From the NCBI GenBank assembly GCA_963989245.1, contig CAXDII010000112.1, positions 989,501-1,053,500 on the forward strand: a DNA stretch of 64,000 bases, written 5' to 3'. Both the position numbers and the translations under genes were made by a program. Source of the stretch: Nansenia antarctica (Eukaryota; Chordata; Actinopteri; Argentiniformes; Microstomatidae). The notes under the pieces are model-generated. The model was given only the letters and a program-made list of their open reading frames with translations. It was not told the DNA's origin and made no database searches. Below, one piece after another: positions 61,927-64,000 of this stretch. Each line of letters begins with the position of its first letter. Position 1 is the first letter of the stretch.

Positions 61927-63890
61927 CGGAATGGAATGGAATGGACTTTATTTGTCATTGCTACAGTACAGGTACCAAACAACGAAATTTAGGAGGGGTG
62001 GCTCCCCTGGTGTTAGGAAAGGGGGAAAAAAACACATTTTAGAAAAAGCATAAAATCACAAGAAGGTAAGGAGCTGGTTTACATCAATAAAGGCTATGTA
62101 CACAATCCACTGTACTATACTGCACAGATAGTCAACTAGGGTTGTCATATTGCACAAAAGTATTTTTTCACGTTATTTTAAAGTGTCACAGTTTGCAGGC
62201 TTGAAATGTACATGTTTGTGCCTCAGCACTAGCTGCGATACAATCCGTCCGGACTGTCCTGGGCCCAGAACTTAGGCCTTTTCTGTGTTCAGGGCCTTGA
62301 CGGCCCTGTGGTAGAAGCAGTTCTTCAGTCTGTTTGTCTTAGCGGCCGGGGTCCTGTACCTCCTGTTCGAGGGCAGCCTGACAAAGTGTACGTGCCCAGG
62401 GTGGGTCGGGTCCCTGGAGATCTTGGAGGCCCTCCTGAGACAGCGTGTGTTGTACAGCTCCTCCAGAGAGGGGAGGGGGGCGCCGGTGATCTTCTGTGCT
62501 GTTCTCACGACTCTCTGTAGCGCGTTTCTCTCCGCTGTTGTGCAGCTGTGGAACCAGTTGCAGATGCCGTAGGTGAGGATGCTCTCCACTGCGCCGTGGT
62601 AGAAGGCCACCAGTATCTCCTGCTTGTTGTGTTCTTTCCTGAGGCATCTCAGGGTGTATAGCCGCTGTTGTGCCCTCTTGATGGTGCCTTTTGTGTTGTC
62701 CTTCCAGGCCAGGTCATCCCGCATGTGATGTCCCAGGAATCGGAGGGTTGAGACTCTCTCCACGCTCTCTCCGTCGATGAGCAGGGGCTGGATCTCGGAC
62801 TTTTTCCTCCTGAAGTCTACGATGAATTCCTGGGTCTTTGACTTGTTTAGCAGCAGGTTGTTAACCTTGCACAGCTTGCTCAGTTGCTCTACCTCATCCC
62901 TGTACGCCGCCTCGTCCCCCCCCGAGATACATCCCACCACGGTGGTGTCGTCTGCAAACTTTACGATGTAGTTGCTGGGGTGGACGGGGGTGAAGTCGTG
63001 GGTGTAGAGGTTGTAGAGGATGGGGCTTAGCACGCAGCCCTGGGGGGACCCAGTGCTGAGGCTGAGGGCTGTGGAGGTGTGGGGGCCCACCCGCACCCTC
63101 TGGGGGCGGTCGGTCAGGAAGTCCTTGATCCACGCACATATAGAGTGTGATAGACCCAGGTCTAGTAGTTTGGTCACTAGCCTGTCTGGAAGGATGGTGT
63201 TGAAGGCGGAGCTGAAGTCCACGAAGAGCAGTCTCGCGTAGCTGTTTCCCCTCTCCAGGTGGGATAGAGTGGCGTGGAGAGTCGTCGATATGGCGTCCTC
63301 TGTGGACCTGTGGGCTCTGTAGGCGAACTGGTATGGATCCAGGTTGGGCGGGAGGCGTGTGAGTATGTGGGCCCGGACTAGTTTCTCGAAGCACTTCATG
63401 ATGATTGGTGTGAGTGCCACCGGGAGGTAGTCGTTTAGGCAGCTCACCGTGCTTTTCTTCGCGACTGGGATGATAGTTGAGGTTTTCAGGCAGGGTGGGA
63501 CGGTGGCCTGGGACAGGGACTGGTTAAAGATGTTGGTGAAAACCCCGGCCAGCTGGTCGGCGCAGTCTCTCAGCACCCGTCCCAGGACGCCATCCGGCCC
63601 CGAGGCTTTCCTGGGGTCCACCGCCTTCAGTACGCGTCTCACCTCATGCTCTGTGAGGGTGAGGCTGCTGAGAGCTGGAGAGAGTGGTGTTTGTGTTGCG
63701 GTTACCTCCGTTCGCCCCTCGTCGAACCGGGCGTAGAAGGTGTTCAGCTTTCCCGCCAGCAGGGGGTCGTCCTCTGCGGCTGTGAGCCTGTTGGCTCTGA
63801 AGTTTGTCATCTGCTGAACCCCCTGCCACATCCACCTGGAGTCGTTGCTGTTTTGTTCGTGGCCGCTTTGATTCCGCGCGGCCTAGCGCG
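61927..63890 (-). mobile_element. Rex1-like LINE, 5'-truncated, inserted in another Rex1-like LINE
   Basis: The 3' end is at about 61927, with the tail ACAAATAAAGTCCATTCCAT on the minus strand (GGAAT repeats on the plus strand). The 3' UTR fills 61927-62271 and the RT frame 62272-63831; the copy fades out near 63890. The endonuclease is missing. Related tails occur at 17746 and 46500. Confidence 0.85.
62272..63831 (-). CDS. Rex1-like LINE reverse transcriptase (open frame)
   Basis: 519 residues without a stop. Blocks in order: RRVLKAVDPRKASGPDGVLG, CLKTSTIIPVAKKSTV, LPVALTPIIMKCFEKLV, PYQFAYRAHRSTEDAI, RLLFVDFSSAFNTILPD (motif A), TGSPQGCVLSPILYNLY (motif B), IVKFADDTTVVG (motif C), LLLNKSKTQEFIVDFRR, LRFLGHHM, SILTYGICNWF, and the C-terminal PLPSLEELYNTRCLRRASK, DPTHPGHVHF and NCFYHRAVKALN. 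The usual N-terminal endonuclease was lost when the copy was made. Known Rex1 elements have this order. Catalytic Asp residues are all present, which points to a young insertion. Confidence 0.86.
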   Translation of the reverse strand: MWQGVQQMTNFRANRLTAAEDDPLLAGKLNTFYARFDEGRTEVTATQTPLSPALSSLTLTEHEVRRVLKAVDPRKASGPDGVLGRVLRDCADQLAGVFTNIFNQSLSQATVPPCLKTSTIIPVAKKSTVSCLNDYLPVALTPIIMKCFEKLVRAHILTRLPPNLDPYQFAYRAHRSTEDAISTTLHATLSHLERGNSYARLLFVDFSSAFNTILPDRLVTKLLDLGLSHSICAWIKDFLTDRPQRVRVGPHTSTALSLSTGSPQGCVLSPILYNLYTHDFTPVHPSNYIVKFADDTTVVGCISGGDEAAYRDEVEQLSKLCKVNNLLLNKSKTQEFIVDFRRKKSEIQPLLIDGESVERVSTLRFLGHHMRDDLAWKDNTKGTIKRAQQRLYTLRCLRKEHNKQEILVAFYHGAVESILTYGICNWFHSCTTAERNALQRVVRTAQKITGAPLPSLEELYNTRCLRRASKISRDPTHPGHVHFVRLPSNRRYRTPAAKTNRLKNCFYHRAVKALNTEKA

Positions 63891-63894
63891 GACG

Positions 63895-64000
63895 GTAGCC
63901 TAGCATTGGCGCGGCTATATGACGTCATCAGTGGTCAACAAAGCACTGATCCACAGGCTTTTCACATCATAGCAGGAGATTTCAATCATGTCGACCTGAA
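63895..64000 (+). pseudogene. Rex1-like LINE endonuclease region (part 2, runs off the window)
   Basis: Encodes LARLYDVISGQQSTDPQAFH then IIAGDFNHVDL, the continuation of the endonuclease interrupted at 61926. The element continues beyond base 64000. Confidence 0.72.

Overview
The window looks like teleost fish genomic DNA. The grounds are an intron-split C2H2 zinc-finger gene of the fish type (coiled-coil start exon, acidic exon, finger-array exon with TGEKPF-type linkers) and a repeat load typical of fish: L2/Maui-like, Rex1-like and L1/Tx1-like LINEs, a Penelope-like element, a tRNA-derived SINE, hAT, PIF/Harbinger and piggyBac-type DNA transposons, a BEL/Pao gag remnant, and many mini- and microsatellites. 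Nothing bacterial or organellar was seen. The species cannot be fixed from this sequence alone.

The host genes are two paralogous zinc-finger genes in mirror image. The left copy is on the minus strand: acidic exons at 6944-7258 and 4453-4740, an 11-finger exon at 1979-3132. The right copy is on the plus strand: start exon 32391-32583, acidic exons 33499-33774 and 34732-34995, a 7-finger exon at 50367-51166. Introns and 3' flanks match as well, so about 905-7475 and about 33275-52360 are the two arms of an inverted duplication. The right arm is swollen by later insertions. The right copy reads as one open frame through canonical splice sites (about 510 codons with both acidic exons). No start exon was found for the left copy in this window.

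Almost everything else is mobile or tandemly repeated DNA, much of it nested, and the target-site duplications (TSDs) make the order of events readable. 8350-10418 is a hAT element in an LTR-like sequence. 12298-21187 is a stack of minisatellites; the 25-bp array in it was split by two hAT elements (15047-17591 and 17621-20514), which hold further hAT-type elements. 23110-25455 is an L2 LINE with a long open RT frame. 27902-32330 holds an L2 LINE split by a SINE, a Penelope-like fragment and an I-type LINE tail that abuts the start exon of the right zinc-finger gene. 35031-43283 is an 8.25-kb hAT-type element containing an L2 LINE, which contains a TTAA-flanked piggyBac-like element, which contains smaller elements, a minisatellite with a 466-bp higher-order repeat and a BEL/Pao gag fragment. 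43800-48214 is another run of small DNA elements. 48707-49774 is a PIF/Harbinger remnant whose empty site survives in the left arm. 53142-60671 is a near full-length L1-type LINE sitting in a CTAT microsatellite and split by a second copy of the ZBED-type hAT. 61260-64000 is a Rex1-like LINE interrupted by a second Rex1-like LINE in the opposite direction.

No new gene system with a definite function was found. The observations most worth following are: a family of about 140 bp with long terminal inverted repeats, all four copies of which lie inside other DNA transposons; a 1.5-kb TA-flanked element whose interior matches the 3' flank of the zinc-finger genes; finger turnover between the mirror-image genes; the five-level nest at 35-43 kb; and a perfect 46-bp hairpin carrying telomere-like repeats at 61 kb.
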